DNA of 13,983 nucleotides from Rickettsiales bacterium (lineage in GTDB: Bacteria > Pseudomonadota > Alphaproteobacteria > Rickettsiales > CANDYO01): positions 1 through 13,983 of the forward strand of contig CANDYO010000044.1 of assembly GCA_947424995.1 (NCBI GenBank), written 5' to 3'. The position numbers and the translations under genes are program-made. Positions 13,949 to 13,983 of this stretch are shown piece by piece; position 1 is the first letter of the stretch, and the number at the start of each line of letters is the position of its first letter. The notes beneath the pieces are model-generated. The model saw only the letters and a program-made list of their open reading frames with translations. It was not told the DNA's origin and did no database searches.

Positions 13949-13983
13949 TTTGTTATTTCCTCTTTAAATTCCTTTAACAGCTT
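13945..13983 (-). CDS. C-terminal end of the gene upstream of the antitoxin (putative RelE/HigB-type toxin), partial
   Basis: Only the last 12 codons are inside the window (KLLKEFKEEITK, then TGA). They overlap the antitoxin start by ATGA and carry its ribosome site (GAGG). Naming it a toxin rests on the antitoxin type and toxin-first gene order, not on its own sequence. Confidence 0.5.
   Translation of the reverse strand, partial: KLLKEFKEEITK

Noticed and set aside
1..13983. CRISPR arrays, tRNA or rRNA genes
   Set aside because: No regularly spaced direct repeats and no cloverleaf or conserved rRNA segments seen on either strand.

Overview
The window is AT-rich (roughly 30% GC by eye), densely interrupted, and looks like an accessory island of an obligately intracellular alphaproteobacterium. 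Rickettsiales (or a Midichloriaceae-like relative) is my best guess. This rests on the style of the integrase remnants at both edges, the Fic, lipase-ankyrin and FG-GAP proteins, and the many decaying mobile genes. It is inference from gene content, not a taxonomic proof.

Layout. The left edge (1-238, +) is the broken tail of a tyrosine recombinase. A Fic protein with a DUF4172-like N-terminus follows (383-1483, +). A three-gene minus-strand operon (5411 to 1767) encodes a class-3 lipase with ankyrin-like repeats and a type-I-secretion-like tail, a Cys/His protein resembling DUF7689 proteins, and a small protein of an unrecognised family. An IS3-family element (5704-6962) carries a canonical A AAA AAG frameshift site and a 3-bp target duplication. 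Beyond it are an IS630-type transposase remnant (7238-7447, -) and a second, inverted and mostly deleted copy of the operon: the Cys/His gene survives only as a C-terminal fragment frameshifted by an exact 8-bp tandem duplication (7830-8035, +), followed by an intact paralog of the small protein (8125-8667, +). An unrecognised helical protein (8935-9471, -) and about 600 bp of gene-poor, somewhat GC-richer sequence come next.

The right third holds an integrin-alpha-like protein (10361-11860, +): seven FG-GAP blades, a C-terminal membrane helix and no visible signal peptide, preceded by a promoter built into a 40-bp imperfect palindrome. A second Fic protein of a different subfamily (12121-13284, -) follows, then another integrase tail (13366-13556, -), in inverted orientation to the left one. 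An HTH antitoxin overlaps the end of a gene that leaves the window (13637-13983, -). Three same-orientation copies of a short repeat (about 9600, 12057, 13557) bound the FG-GAP and Fic genes one by one.

Taken together the region looks like a host-interaction island: two putative AMPylators, a secreted lipase module and an integrin-like surface or host-membrane protein, set among integrases, insertion sequences and a toxin-antitoxin pair. The least described parts are the duplicated lipase / Cys-His / small-protein module and the integrin-like protein with its palindromic promoter and repeat-bounded neighbourhood.
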